Origin: Ruegeria sp. HKCCD4315
GTDB taxonomy: Bacteria > Pseudomonadota > Alphaproteobacteria > Rhodobacterales > Rhodobacteraceae
Assembly: GCF_013112245.1 (NCBI RefSeq)
Contig: NZ_WVRN01000001.1
Location: forward strand, 3,042,501 to 3,106,500
Length of the DNA: 64,000 bases
Direction: 5' to 3'
In this document: one piece after another, positions 9,267 through 17,121 of the stretch
Layout of the letters: the number at the start of each line of letters is the position of its first letter
How positions within the stretch are numbered: the stretch's first letter is position 1
Translations under genes and position numbers: made by a program
The notes under the pieces: generated by a model
The model's input: the letters and a program-made list of their open reading frames with translations, nothing else
The model's database searches: none
Told to the model about the DNA's origin: nothing

Positions 9267-9977
9267 ATGCGCGGTTTGATTGCAGCCGATCAGGTCCTGC
9301 GCATTCCCCTGCTGCCGGTTCTGGCAGCGCAGGGGCTTTCAGTCCGGCGCAACGCTCAGATGTTGCCAGAGCCGACGGGCCCGCGGAATGGCCGATCAGG
9401 TCGCGGACCACGCCTGCGCCTGCTCATCTGTGGCGACAGCTCGGCGGCTGGTGTTGGGGCCGGAACCCAAGCGCAGGCTCTGTCAGGGCAGCTGGTTGAC
9501 CGGCTGGCCAAACATTATTCGGTCGAGTGGCAATTGGAAGCAACCACGGGGCACACAACACTGGACACACTCTACCGCCTGAAAAGCCTGCAGGGGGAGT
9601 TCGACGCAGTTGTCACGGCCTTAGGCGTCAATGATGTGACCCGTGCCGTTACATCCCGACAATTTGCATACCGCCAAACGCAGCTTATCACTGCTCTGTC
9701 CAACGATCTGGGAGCACGACGCATTGTCGTAACCGGCGTTCCACAGATGAACAGGTTCCCAGCCTTGTCCCATCCTTTGGCCTGGGTCCTCGGCCGTCAG
9801 GCGGCCCGGCTGGATCAGGCGCTGCAGCAGGTTGTGTCGGCCTACCCCCATGTCCGGCATCTGAAACTCGATCTGCCGGATGACCCGGCGCTTGCTGCCC
9901 CGGACGGCTATCATCCCAGTCCACACGCCTACGCCCTTTGGGCAGATGCCGCGGCACAGCTGTTGCGTCAGGCCTGA
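9267..9977 (+). CDS. SGNH/GDSL-family hydrolase
   Basis: 236 residues. Esterase/lipase-type serine hydrolase with block I GDSSAAGVGAG near residue 57 (nucleophile Ser), block III GVNDVTRAV near 119 and block V DGYHPSPHAYALWA near 215 (catalytic Asp and His). Block II Gly is in ATTGHTT. No clear signal peptide is seen, although residues 1-30 are moderately hydrophobic. It follows the NTF2-fold gene by two bases and converges on rarD with a 10-base overlap of the 3' ends. The acyl substrate is unknown. Confidence 0.82.
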   Translation: MRGLIAADQVLRIPLLPVLAAQGLSVRRNAQMLPEPTGPRNGRSGRGPRLRLLICGDSSAAGVGAGTQAQALSGQLVDRLAKHYSVEWQLEATTGHTTLDTLYRLKSLQGEFDAVVTALGVNDVTRAVTSRQFAYRQTQLITALSNDLGARRIVVTGVPQMNRFPALSHPLAWVLGRQAARLDQALQQVVSAYPHVRHLKLDLPDDPALAAPDGYHPSPHAYALWADAAAQLLRQA

Positions 9978-10873
9978 GCCCGCGTTTGCCGGATCATCGG
10001 GATCGAATAAACAATCAACGCCGCCCAGATCAGCGGGAAAGCGATCATCCGACCGGTGTCGATCTTTTCGCCAAACACAGTGATTGCTGTCACGAAAATC
10101 ATGGTTGGTGCGATGTATTGCAGGATACCCATCGTTGACAACCGAACCAACTTGGCCCCGTTTGCATAAACCAGCAGAGGCACAGCCGTCACGACTCCGG
10201 CGCAGGACAACAGCAAAGTATCTGACAGTCCCACGCCAAAGTGCCCCGTACCCTGCACGCCCAAAAATGTGACGTAGACCAAAGCCGGGATCAAAAGGAT
10301 CAGCACCTCAAGCAGGAACCCTTGATTTGGTCCGATTGGCAGGGATCGTTTGAAAAACGCATAGAACCCCCAACTGACCATCAGGCCAAGCGCAGCCCAT
10401 GGCAAACGGCCGGCCTCAAACACCAGAACCAAAACACCTAATGAGGCCAGACCCACGGCAATCAGCTGCATGCGTGTCAGTGGCTCACGCAGCAAAATCG
10501 CGCCAAGTGCAATGCTGAACAGCGGGTTGATGTAATATCCAAGCGCGGCATCCAAAGCATGACCGGTTGAGATCGCCCAAACATAAATCGCCCAGTTCAC
10601 AGTAATCAAAGCAGCTGTCAAAGCCGCCATTCCCAGCATCTTCGGATTTCCGAGCGCTGCCTTGAGGTCGCGAGTGCGCCCCAAAATGACCAACAACAAC
10701 CCGGCCACCGGAACAGACCAGATGATGCGATGGGCCACGACTTCGACTGGGCCAATATGGTCCAGCGCTTTCAGGTAGAGCGGCAAAAATCCCCAAAGGA
10801 CATATGCGGTTACCGCCAGCGCCAGACCCTTAGGTGTGTCGGAATTCTGAGAGGGAATGGGCGTGTCGGCCAC
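9968..10873 (-). CDS. rarD: RarD-type EamA transporter
   Basis: Inner membrane protein of about 301 residues with ten predicted helices. The RarD signature is GLALAVTAYVLWGFLPLYL with KALDHIGPVEVVAHRI, followed by LGYYINPLFSIALGAI and LQYIAPTMIF. E. coli RarD is linked to chloramphenicol sensitivity; the physiological substrate is unknown. I prefer the GTG at 10873 because CGGAG lies seven bases upstream; another GTG at 10900 would add nine residues. It converges with the SGNH gene. Confidence 0.85.
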   Translation of the reverse strand: MADTPIPSQNSDTPKGLALAVTAYVLWGFLPLYLKALDHIGPVEVVAHRIIWSVPVAGLLLVILGRTRDLKAALGNPKMLGMAALTAALITVNWAIYVWAISTGHALDAALGYYINPLFSIALGAILLREPLTRMQLIAVGLASLGVLVLVFEAGRLPWAALGLMVSWGFYAFFKRSLPIGPNQGFLLEVLILLIPALVYVTFLGVQGTGHFGVGLSDTLLLSCAGVVTAVPLLVYANGAKLVRLSTMGILQYIAPTMIFVTAITVFGEKIDTGRMIAFPLIWAALIVYSIPMIRQTRAQA

Positions 10874-11028
10874 AGCAAATCTCCGGTTGATACCGGACAC
10901 ATTTACGGCAGTTCACATCAGCTTGAAAACTCTGAAAACGTTGAAGTAACACATAACGAATAGTGATGGGTCGATCTCGGATGCCGCGTTGAAACTCATG
11001 TTGGCGCAGCGAGGCGCTGCCTCGCGCT

Positions 11029-11127
11029 CCGAGGTATTTTAGCCAGATGAACAAGGGATCCCTCATTCATCTGGCCCTAAATACCTCGGGGGAGTCGCCC
11101 GGAACGGGCGGCGGGGGCAGAGCCCCC
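11029..11127. repeat. Dispersed repeat, copy 2: inverted pair plus GC hairpin
   Basis: CCGAGGTATTTTAGCCAGAT (from 11029) is answered by an inverted copy at 11066-11090, giving arms of about 23 bases around a loop that holds AGGGATCCCT. Further right, GGGGGC/GCCCCC (11113-11118, 11122-11127) flanks the stop of the gene at 11138. On the minus strand the order (stop, GGGGGCTCTGCCCCC hairpin, CCCCGAGGTATTT, CAGATGAA) is the same as in copy 1 downstream of dmsC. Confidence 0.65.
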
Positions 11128-11137
11128 CTCTCGCATG

Positions 11138-13591
11138 TCAGACTTTCACACGCTCTGATTTCGGGTCGTACATCGGCTTGAGCGAAGCTTCCGCTTTAAC
11201 CTTCACCCCACAGACATCGATCTCGTAAGAAGATGCCAGAACGTCCGCAGCCTTTTCGCCTTCGCACGGGACATAGCCCAGACCAATGGCACCGCCCAAC
11301 GTGTGGCCATAGTTGCCTGAACTCAGGTAACCCACATATTCGCCATCGCGGACAATCGGCTCGTTGTGGAACAGCAACGGCTCAGCGTCAGTCAACTTGA
11401 ACTGCACCAGCCGGTTTTTAGGGCCGCTTTCCTTGCGCGCAATCACCGCTTCCCGTCCTATGAAGTCGCTGCCTTTGTCGACCTTGACGGCAAAGCCCAA
11501 GCCCGCATCAACCACGTGATCCTCGCAGGTGATGTCATGGCCAAAATGGCGAAAGCCTTTTTCGATCCTGCAGCTGTCCATCATGTGCATACCGCACAGC
11601 TTCAGCCCCATATCCTGCCCGGCCTCAAGGAAGGTTTCGAATACATGGCCTGCCATGTCCGCAGAGACATAGATCTCCCATCCAAGCTCGCCCACATAGG
11701 TGACGCGATGAGCACGCGCCAGGCCCATACCGATCTCGATCTCCTGCGCAGTGCCGAAGGGGTTGGCCGCGTTGGTGAAATCGTTGGGCGATACTTTCTC
11801 GAGCAAAGCGCGCGAGTTGGGCCCCATGACAGCCAGAACACCTTCACCCGCCGTGACATCCGTGATCACCACATTGAAATTGCCCGCGTTGCGCATCATC
11901 CATGTTTGATCTGCCAGACGGGTCGCAGCGGGGGTCACAACCAGATAAGCGGTTTCGGTCTGGCGCGTAACGGTGACGTCCGCCTCAATCCCGCCTGTGC
12001 GGTTCAGAAACTGCGTGTAGACGATCTTGCCAGTAGGTACCGAGTAGTCGCCGCCGCCGATATAATTCATGAACTTCTCGGCATCGGGACCTTCGACTCG
12101 GATCTTGCCGAAAGACGACATGTCATACATGCCGACATTCTCGCGCACCGCGCGGTGTTCAGCAGCCGAGTTTTCGATCCAGTTCTGGCGCTTCCAGCTG
12201 TACTGGTATTCCCGTTCCTGTCCTTCATTCGCGAACCAGTTGGCGCGTTCCCAGCCGGCCAGCTCGCCCATGACGGCCCCCTGTTCCAGAAGGTGGTGGT
12301 GGAACGGCGTCCGGCGCACGCCGCGCGCAGTGGCTTTTTGGCGATAGGGGAAGTGGTCTGCATAGAGCAGCCCCAGCGTCTCTTTCGAGCGTTCGAAGAG
12401 GTACTTTTTGTTACCCTGAAACGGCTGCATCCGGCTGACGTCTACGTCGCCAAGGTCAAAGGGTTTCTCGCCTGTGTCCATCCATTCAGCCAGCGCCATG
12501 CCCGCACCACCGGCGGATTGGATGCCGATCGAATTGAACCCGGCGGCGACCCATACATTATCCATCTCAGGCGCCAGACCCAGATGGTAAGCGTCGTCCG
12601 GAGTGAACGATTCCGGGCCGTTGAAGAAAGTGTGAATACCGGCTTCGGCCAGCATCGGCATCCGTTCACATGCGGCTTCGAGGATCGGCTCAAAATGATC
12701 GAAATCTTCGGGGAGTTGATCGAATTCGAACGTGTCCGGGATGCCGTCCATTGCCCAGGGTTTAGCGTTGGATTCGAACGCACCCAGCAGGATTTTACCT
12801 GCATCTTCTTTGTAATACGCGCATTCGTCAGGCACGCGCAGCACTGGCAGTTGGGTCAGACCATCGATATTTTCGGTCACGATATAGAAATGCTCGCACG
12901 CATGAAGCGGCACGTTGGTGCCCGCCATGCGGCCAACCTCATGACCCCACATCCCGGCGCAGTTCACCACCATGTCGCATTCGATGTGGCCCGAGGCACT
13001 GCCGTCATCCGCGACCCAATCCACCCCGGTGACAGTACGGCCCTGCTTGACGATGTCTGTGACTTTAACCCGTTCCTTCACAACAGCGCCGCGCTGGCGC
13101 GCACCCTTAGCCAGCGCCAGAGCGATATTGGCGGGATCGCCCTGCCCGTCCAGCGGCAGGTAAACGGCCCCTTTGATACCGTCGAGATTGATGTGTGGGT
13201 ACAGTTCTTGCACCCGCTCATTTGAAATTTCGTCGACCTCAACGCCAAAGGCGCGGGCCATGGCCGCCTGACGGTAGATCTCTTCCTTGCGCTCTTCGGT
13301 CAGGGCGACGGTGATAGAACCGCAGCGTTTGAACCCGGTGGCAACACCGGTTTCTTCTTCCAAAGAACCGTAAAGCTCCTGGCTGTACTTCGCCAGCTTG
13401 GTCATGTTTGCTGTGGCCCGCAACTGCGCGATCAGACCGGCCGCGTGCCAGGTTGTGCCACTGGTCAGCTGTTTACGTTCAAGCAGCACGACATCTTTCC
13501 AGCCCTTTTTGGTCAGGTGATAGGCGACCGAGCATCCGATGACGCCGCCGCCAATAATGACCACTCGGGCCTTGCTGGGAAGATCAACCAT
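11138..13591 (-). CDS. FAD-GcvT oxidoreductase, dimethylglycine/sarcosine dehydrogenase-like (paralogue 1)
   Basis: 817 residues with the domain order of mitochondrial DMGDH/SARDH: FAD-binding DAO domain (about 5-370), FAO_M linker (370-425), GcvT folate-binding domain (430-710) and GcvT C-terminal barrel (720-810). The dinucleotide motif IIGGGVIGCS is at residues 12-21. TTWHAAG at 46-52 places a His (49) where mammalian DMGDH links FAD covalently. Such enzymes oxidise an N-methyl group and pass the one-carbon unit to tetrahydrofolate or release formaldehyde. It is the last gene of the minus-strand run, 90 bases below the GlxA-type regulator, and has 35-40% identity by eye to the paralogue at 17122. 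The exact substrate (dimethylglycine, sarcosine or other) is not settled. Confidence 0.88.
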   Translation of the reverse strand: MVDLPSKARVVIIGGGVIGCSVAYHLTKKGWKDVVLLERKQLTSGTTWHAAGLIAQLRATANMTKLAKYSQELYGSLEEETGVATGFKRCGSITVALTEERKEEIYRQAAMARAFGVEVDEISNERVQELYPHINLDGIKGAVYLPLDGQGDPANIALALAKGARQRGAVVKERVKVTDIVKQGRTVTGVDWVADDGSASGHIECDMVVNCAGMWGHEVGRMAGTNVPLHACEHFYIVTENIDGLTQLPVLRVPDECAYYKEDAGKILLGAFESNAKPWAMDGIPDTFEFDQLPEDFDHFEPILEAACERMPMLAEAGIHTFFNGPESFTPDDAYHLGLAPEMDNVWVAAGFNSIGIQSAGGAGMALAEWMDTGEKPFDLGDVDVSRMQPFQGNKKYLFERSKETLGLLYADHFPYRQKATARGVRRTPFHHHLLEQGAVMGELAGWERANWFANEGQEREYQYSWKRQNWIENSAAEHRAVRENVGMYDMSSFGKIRVEGPDAEKFMNYIGGGDYSVPTGKIVYTQFLNRTGGIEADVTVTRQTETAYLVVTPAATRLADQTWMMRNAGNFNVVITDVTAGEGVLAVMGPNSRALLEKVSPNDFTNAANPFGTAQEIEIGMGLARAHRVTYVGELGWEIYVSADMAGHVFETFLEAGQDMGLKLCGMHMMDSCRIEKGFRHFGHDITCEDHVVDAGLGFAVKVDKGSDFIGREAVIARKESGPKNRLVQFKLTDAEPLLFHNEPIVRDGEYVGYLSSGNYGHTLGGAIGLGYVPCEGEKAADVLASSYEIDVCGVKVKAEASLKPMYDPKSERVKV

Positions 13592-13681
13592 TGTGACGAC
13601 TCCGCTAGTGTTTGGTTTGGGGCAGAATGCCACGAAGGATCGACAAGAAATGCATCAAAAGCGTCACGATGTCAGAGAAAA

Positions 13682-14659
13682 TCATCTTTGTGTGGTCTGA
13701 CGCCTGTCCCGTCTCATGACAAATGGCGTGACCCCGAAAAAGCTTTTGTAAACAGATGAAAACCCGTTGGGAAATCCGCAAGCCATCCCAATCTCGCGTA
13801 CGCTCATTGTTGTGTTCATCAGAAGGTTATTGGCCTTGGCCAAACGCATTTCGCGATAGAACCCGTTGGGAGTTGTGCCGAAGAAGGATTTGAACTTACG
13901 TTCCAGTGACCGATTTGACAGGTTCAAGTCCTCGACAATCTGGCGGATTGGCAAGGGTTCCTCGATATTCTCTTGCATCAGCTTAATGCACTGATCCAGC
14001 TTGGCGTCGCCGGTGGCTGTGGTTTTTGCCCCGGAAAACGGCTGCATGGATGAGAAATCGCGAATCTGCTCATGCAGCATGATATCGGCGACCGTCATTT
14101 TGGCTGGCCCCGAGATGTGTCGCCCGATAACCGACAGTGCAATGTCTGCCGTGGCGCTCATACCGGCACAGGTCACTACGGGTCCGATCTCGGTCGCGAT
14201 CAAAAGCTTCGCCTCGAACCGGGCACCGCGTTCACGCAGGAACGAGGCATTTTCCCAATGGGTTGCCAAATCTTCCGTGCCCTGTTCTTTTATGTAACGA
14301 CTGGCCGCTTCAGACAGCAAAAAGACCTGTGCGCCACGGAAAGTATAGTCCGACACAATACGGCCCAACGACAGGTCTGGCTGATCCGGGTCCGTGTTGC
14401 CGATGACGAACAAATAGTCAGCCGTAGGTTGCGATGGTACCGTTGAGGTCGAAACAAAAGCGTCACTGCTGCTGGCAATATCGCCACCGCGCAAAGACCG
14501 GTAGGTATAGGTGAAAGGCGGCGAGGCACAGACCCGGTTTGCCACCCGCAGAACATCCACAAGCGAGGCGAGTTCAAGCAACACAAACCCCGGCGCGACA
14601 AGAATGTCGAAATGCCGGATCGTTTGCTTCAAGCCTTTTTGCGCCGTCTCACCTGTCAT
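13682..14659 (-). CDS. GlxA/GbdR-type transcriptional regulator (DJ-1/PfpI + AraC HTH)
   Basis: 325 residues: an N-terminal class I glutamine-amidotransferase-like ligand domain (about 15-190) and two C-terminal AraC helix-turn-helix motifs (about 220-320, ending GFPNGFSSVYKSFFGVTP). The amidotransferase nucleophile position reads VTCAGMSATADIAL, so a Cys is present although most relatives are ligand sensors. In Pseudomonas the relatives GbdR and CdhR sense glycine betaine/dimethylglycine or carnitine, which fits the flanking demethylation genes. It lies eight bases after the methyltransferase gene, so it is probably in the same operon and may also drive the downstream paralogue 1. Confidence 0.88.
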   Translation of the reverse strand: MTGETAQKGLKQTIRHFDILVAPGFVLLELASLVDVLRVANRVCASPPFTYTYRSLRGGDIASSSDAFVSTSTVPSQPTADYLFVIGNTDPDQPDLSLGRIVSDYTFRGAQVFLLSEAASRYIKEQGTEDLATHWENASFLRERGARFEAKLLIATEIGPVVTCAGMSATADIALSVIGRHISGPAKMTVADIMLHEQIRDFSSMQPFSGAKTTATGDAKLDQCIKLMQENIEEPLPIRQIVEDLNLSNRSLERKFKSFFGTTPNGFYREMRLAKANNLLMNTTMSVREIGMACGFPNGFSSVYKSFFGVTPFVMRRDRRQTTQR

Positions 14660-14667
14660 CTTCGTGC

Positions 14668-15561
14668 TCAGACGATGTTGTGTCCGGCTGCCCGCAACCG
14701 GGTGGCGAGCGTTTCGATGTGCTCCGGTCCGATTTCACAGCATCCGCCGACAATCGTTGCCCCCTGATCAATCCATGCCATGACGCGATCCGCGTATGCA
14801 TGGGGCCCAAGATCATGGCGTTGTTCCAGCGCATCAACTGTTGGCGCATCTTCAAGAAACCCGGCCGAGATATGCGTGAACCCATTTGCATAGGCCCCAA
14901 ATGGCAAGGACATGCTGGACAGGATGTCCAACGCTGCTGGGATCGCTTCGGGGCGCGAGCAATTGATCAACAGCGCATCCGGCGCGTACGTTTTGACCAA
15001 CGGCGCTATGTCCGCCAGGGGCTCACCCGACCTGAGACGGGTGCCGTCGTCATCGTTGACTGAAAGAGACAACCAAACCGGCTTGCCACATCCCGATGTT
15101 CCCCGCAGCGCGCCTTCGGCTTCAAGCACAGAGGACACCGTCTCGATGAGAAACAGATCCACCCGATCCGCCATAAGGCTTACCAGTTCCGCAAATTTTT
15201 CGCCCGCATCGATTGGGTCGGGCTTCAGGTCGGGCCTGTATGTGGCCAACAAAGGCCCCAGAGAACCCGCGACGCGCCCCTTTGTTCCAATGCACGCGGC
15301 TTGTGCTTGTGACAAGGCCGCATCAACGAGGGGTTCCAACTGATCTTCGATGTCTTCGAACCGCAATCGGGACCGGTGAACCGCATAGGTATTCGTTGTC
15401 GCTATTGTCGCGCCGCACCTGAAATACTCTTCGTGTACTTCGCGCACCAGCTCGGGGCGATCAATCATGACCCGAGTTGACCAAAGCGCTGTTGGCGTAT
15501 CCCCGCTGCGTTTGACCAATTCCTGGCCGATTGAACCATCCAAGAGGGTGATATCTGTCAT
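14668..15561 (-). CDS. Homocysteine S-methyltransferase family protein (betaine-homocysteine methyltransferase candidate)
   Basis: 297 residues of the Pfam S-methyl_trans fold. It opens ITLLDGSIGQELVKR, as in MmuM/BHMT proteins, and has the three zinc ligands: Cys in LLINCSRPEA near residue 200 and the Cys pair in VGGCCEIGPEHI at about 274-275. The zinc activates the homocysteine thiolate. Donors known in the family are glycine betaine, S-methylmethionine and DMSP. Placement between two DMGDH-like enzymes suggests it removes the first methyl from a betaine, giving a dimethylamine for the dehydrogenases. It starts 11 bases past the MDR gene. Confidence 0.82.
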   Translation of the reverse strand: MTDITLLDGSIGQELVKRSGDTPTALWSTRVMIDRPELVREVHEEYFRCGATIATTNTYAVHRSRLRFEDIEDQLEPLVDAALSQAQAACIGTKGRVAGSLGPLLATYRPDLKPDPIDAGEKFAELVSLMADRVDLFLIETVSSVLEAEGALRGTSGCGKPVWLSLSVNDDDGTRLRSGEPLADIAPLVKTYAPDALLINCSRPEAIPAALDILSSMSLPFGAYANGFTHISAGFLEDAPTVDALEQRHDLGPHAYADRVMAWIDQGATIVGGCCEIGPEHIETLATRLRAAGHNIV

Positions 15562-15572
15562 GTCATTGCTCC

Positions 15573-16625
15573 TCAGGGGATCAGCACCAGCTTGCCCGGA
15601 AAGGTCTTGGATTGAAAATCCGATTGCGCCAGTGCGATGTCCCTTAACGGATAGGTGCGCGAGATCAATGGCCGGATGCGCCCGGCATTCATCAATTCGA
15701 CAAGGCGGCCAAATACTTCGGGTGTCTGATGCGTACAGCCATGAATGGTTATGTCGCGCAAGTAGATATCCCTAAGATCCGCCTGCACCATCGGGCCGGC
15801 AATTGCGCCTGATACGGCGTAATGCCCACCGGGTTTCAGCGACAGGATCAACGATGCCCACGCGGGCCCACCAACCACATCAATCACCACGTCGAACATG
15901 TCATGCGGCAACGGTTCATCACGCTCGAAGGTTCCTGCCGCACCCTGGGATTTCACGACCTCAGCCTTTGCGGACCCCGTCACGCCCCAGACAGTGGCCC
16001 CACGCAACGCAGCAAGCTGCACAGCGGCCATCCCAACACCACCAGACGCGCCAGTGATCAGGACCTTTTGGCCTGATGTGACCCCTGCGCGGGTCAGCAG
16101 GTTTTCAGCGGTCCCAAATGCGCAGGGGATGGCTGCAATTTCAACGTCGGACAAAGGGGATGCGCTGACGTCGTACAGGTCATCCGCCTCTACCAGACAG
16201 TATTGGGCAAACGCCCCGTCGATCTCGGACCCCAATGCAATAAAGCCCTGAGGCTGACCGGGACGCGGACGCGGCAGGTTGATCGGGCAGGTCACGCGTT
16301 GGCCTGGACTGAAATGGACCCTATCGCCCACTGCCTCGATGATGCCGCACAGATCCCCACCCTGAATGCGTGGGAAACGTAGGGCGCCACCCCACCCGCC
16401 GGCTTCGACGTCCTGATCCACAGCATCCGTAGCGCCGGTCACATCCGACGAATACCAGCCAACCCGCGTATTGATATCAGTGTTGTTCACACCGGCAGCG
16501 GCAACCCGAACAAGGACCTGCCCGGGACCGGGCTTTGGCACCGGAATATCTTCGCGCCACTCCAAGACTTCGGGTCCACCGTGACCCGTCAGATAGACAC
16601 CAGACATGGTTTTTGGAATAGCCAT
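15573..16625 (-). CDS. MDR-family zinc-independent alcohol dehydrogenase/quinone oxidoreductase
   Basis: 350 residues. N-terminal GroES-like fold with PGPGQVLVRVAAAGVNNTD, then the NAD(P) Rossmann domain with VLITGASGGVGMAAVQLA near residue 175. The structural zinc Cys cluster of classical ADHs is absent, so a quinone-oxidoreductase/crotonyl-CoA-reductase-type role is likely. The start at 16625 is one base after the cupin stop (TGAGATG), which implies translational coupling. In this operon it may reduce an aldehyde or enone product, but nothing in the sequence fixes the substrate. Confidence 0.82.
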   Translation of the reverse strand: MAIPKTMSGVYLTGHGGPEVLEWREDIPVPKPGPGQVLVRVAAAGVNNTDINTRVGWYSSDVTGATDAVDQDVEAGGWGGALRFPRIQGGDLCGIIEAVGDRVHFSPGQRVTCPINLPRPRPGQPQGFIALGSEIDGAFAQYCLVEADDLYDVSASPLSDVEIAAIPCAFGTAENLLTRAGVTSGQKVLITGASGGVGMAAVQLAALRGATVWGVTGSAKAEVVKSQGAAGTFERDEPLPHDMFDVVIDVVGGPAWASLILSLKPGGHYAVSGAIAGPMVQADLRDIYLRDITIHGCTHQTPEVFGRLVELMNAGRIRPLISRTYPLRDIALAQSDFQSKTFPGKLVLIP

Positions 16626-16626
16626 C

Positions 16627-17103
16627 TCAGACCTCATCATCCGGATGCGGCGGGACAGGACCCATGGGAACAATGTCGTAGCGCGCATTGACCTCGGCCA
16701 TCTTGGCCTCGTCCGCAAAGTCTGCCTCGGTCATCTTTGCAAGTTCAGCAAGGAACCCATCAAACCCCGAGGGCTGAAAGATCATGAGCATCTTGGCTGG
16801 CGCATCACCTGCAACGCGGCACGCGTGCGGTACTCCGGGTGGCACATGCATCGTGGTGCCCTGCCCGCATCGATGCCAGTCGCCGTCGACATAGAAGTCA
16901 ACTTCACCTTCCAGAAAATAGAAGGTTTCGGCGTGCGTATCATGGCGATGAAGGCCAAGCGCAAAGCTGGCCTTCAAGTTGTCTTCCATAAGCGTGTATG
17001 CGCCGTCTGTGTCCTGACCTGACACCTTCACGAAGGTATGATCGTTTTCCCAGTCATAGTTGGGGCCCTCGCCGGGCCCCAGTTTGGCGTATCGTTTGCT
17101 CAT
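16627..17103 (-). CDS. Small single-domain cupin protein
   Basis: 158 residues. Cupin motif 1 is LGLHRHDTHAETFYFLEG (residues 50-67; two His and one Glu metal ligands) and motif 2 is PPGVPHACRVAG (about 88-99), so a metal-binding beta-barrel is expected. Relatives include quercetinase-like dioxygenases, isomerases and DMSP lyases of the DddW type. The ligand pattern alone does not separate these. It lies between the second DMGDH-like gene (18 bases) and the MDR gene (1 base), so it is part of the operon and could act on the N-methylated substrate or a product. The C-terminal tail PVPPHPDDEV is outside the cupin fold. Confidence 0.75.
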   Translation of the reverse strand: MSKRYAKLGPGEGPNYDWENDHTFVKVSGQDTDGAYTLMEDNLKASFALGLHRHDTHAETFYFLEGEVDFYVDGDWHRCGQGTTMHVPPGVPHACRVAGDAPAKMLMIFQPSGFDGFLAELAKMTEADFADEAKMAEVNARYDIVPMGPVPPHPDDEV

Positions 17104-17121
17104 GGCGGTCTCCGCAAGAGG

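Noticed and set aside
16627-17103. Calling the operon cupin a DMSP lyase (DddW) with the MDR gene as AcuI
   Set aside because: The metal ligands fit any cupin, and the MDR protein begins with a quinone-oxidoreductase pattern rather than that of acryloyl-CoA reductase. The evidence is not enough for a name.
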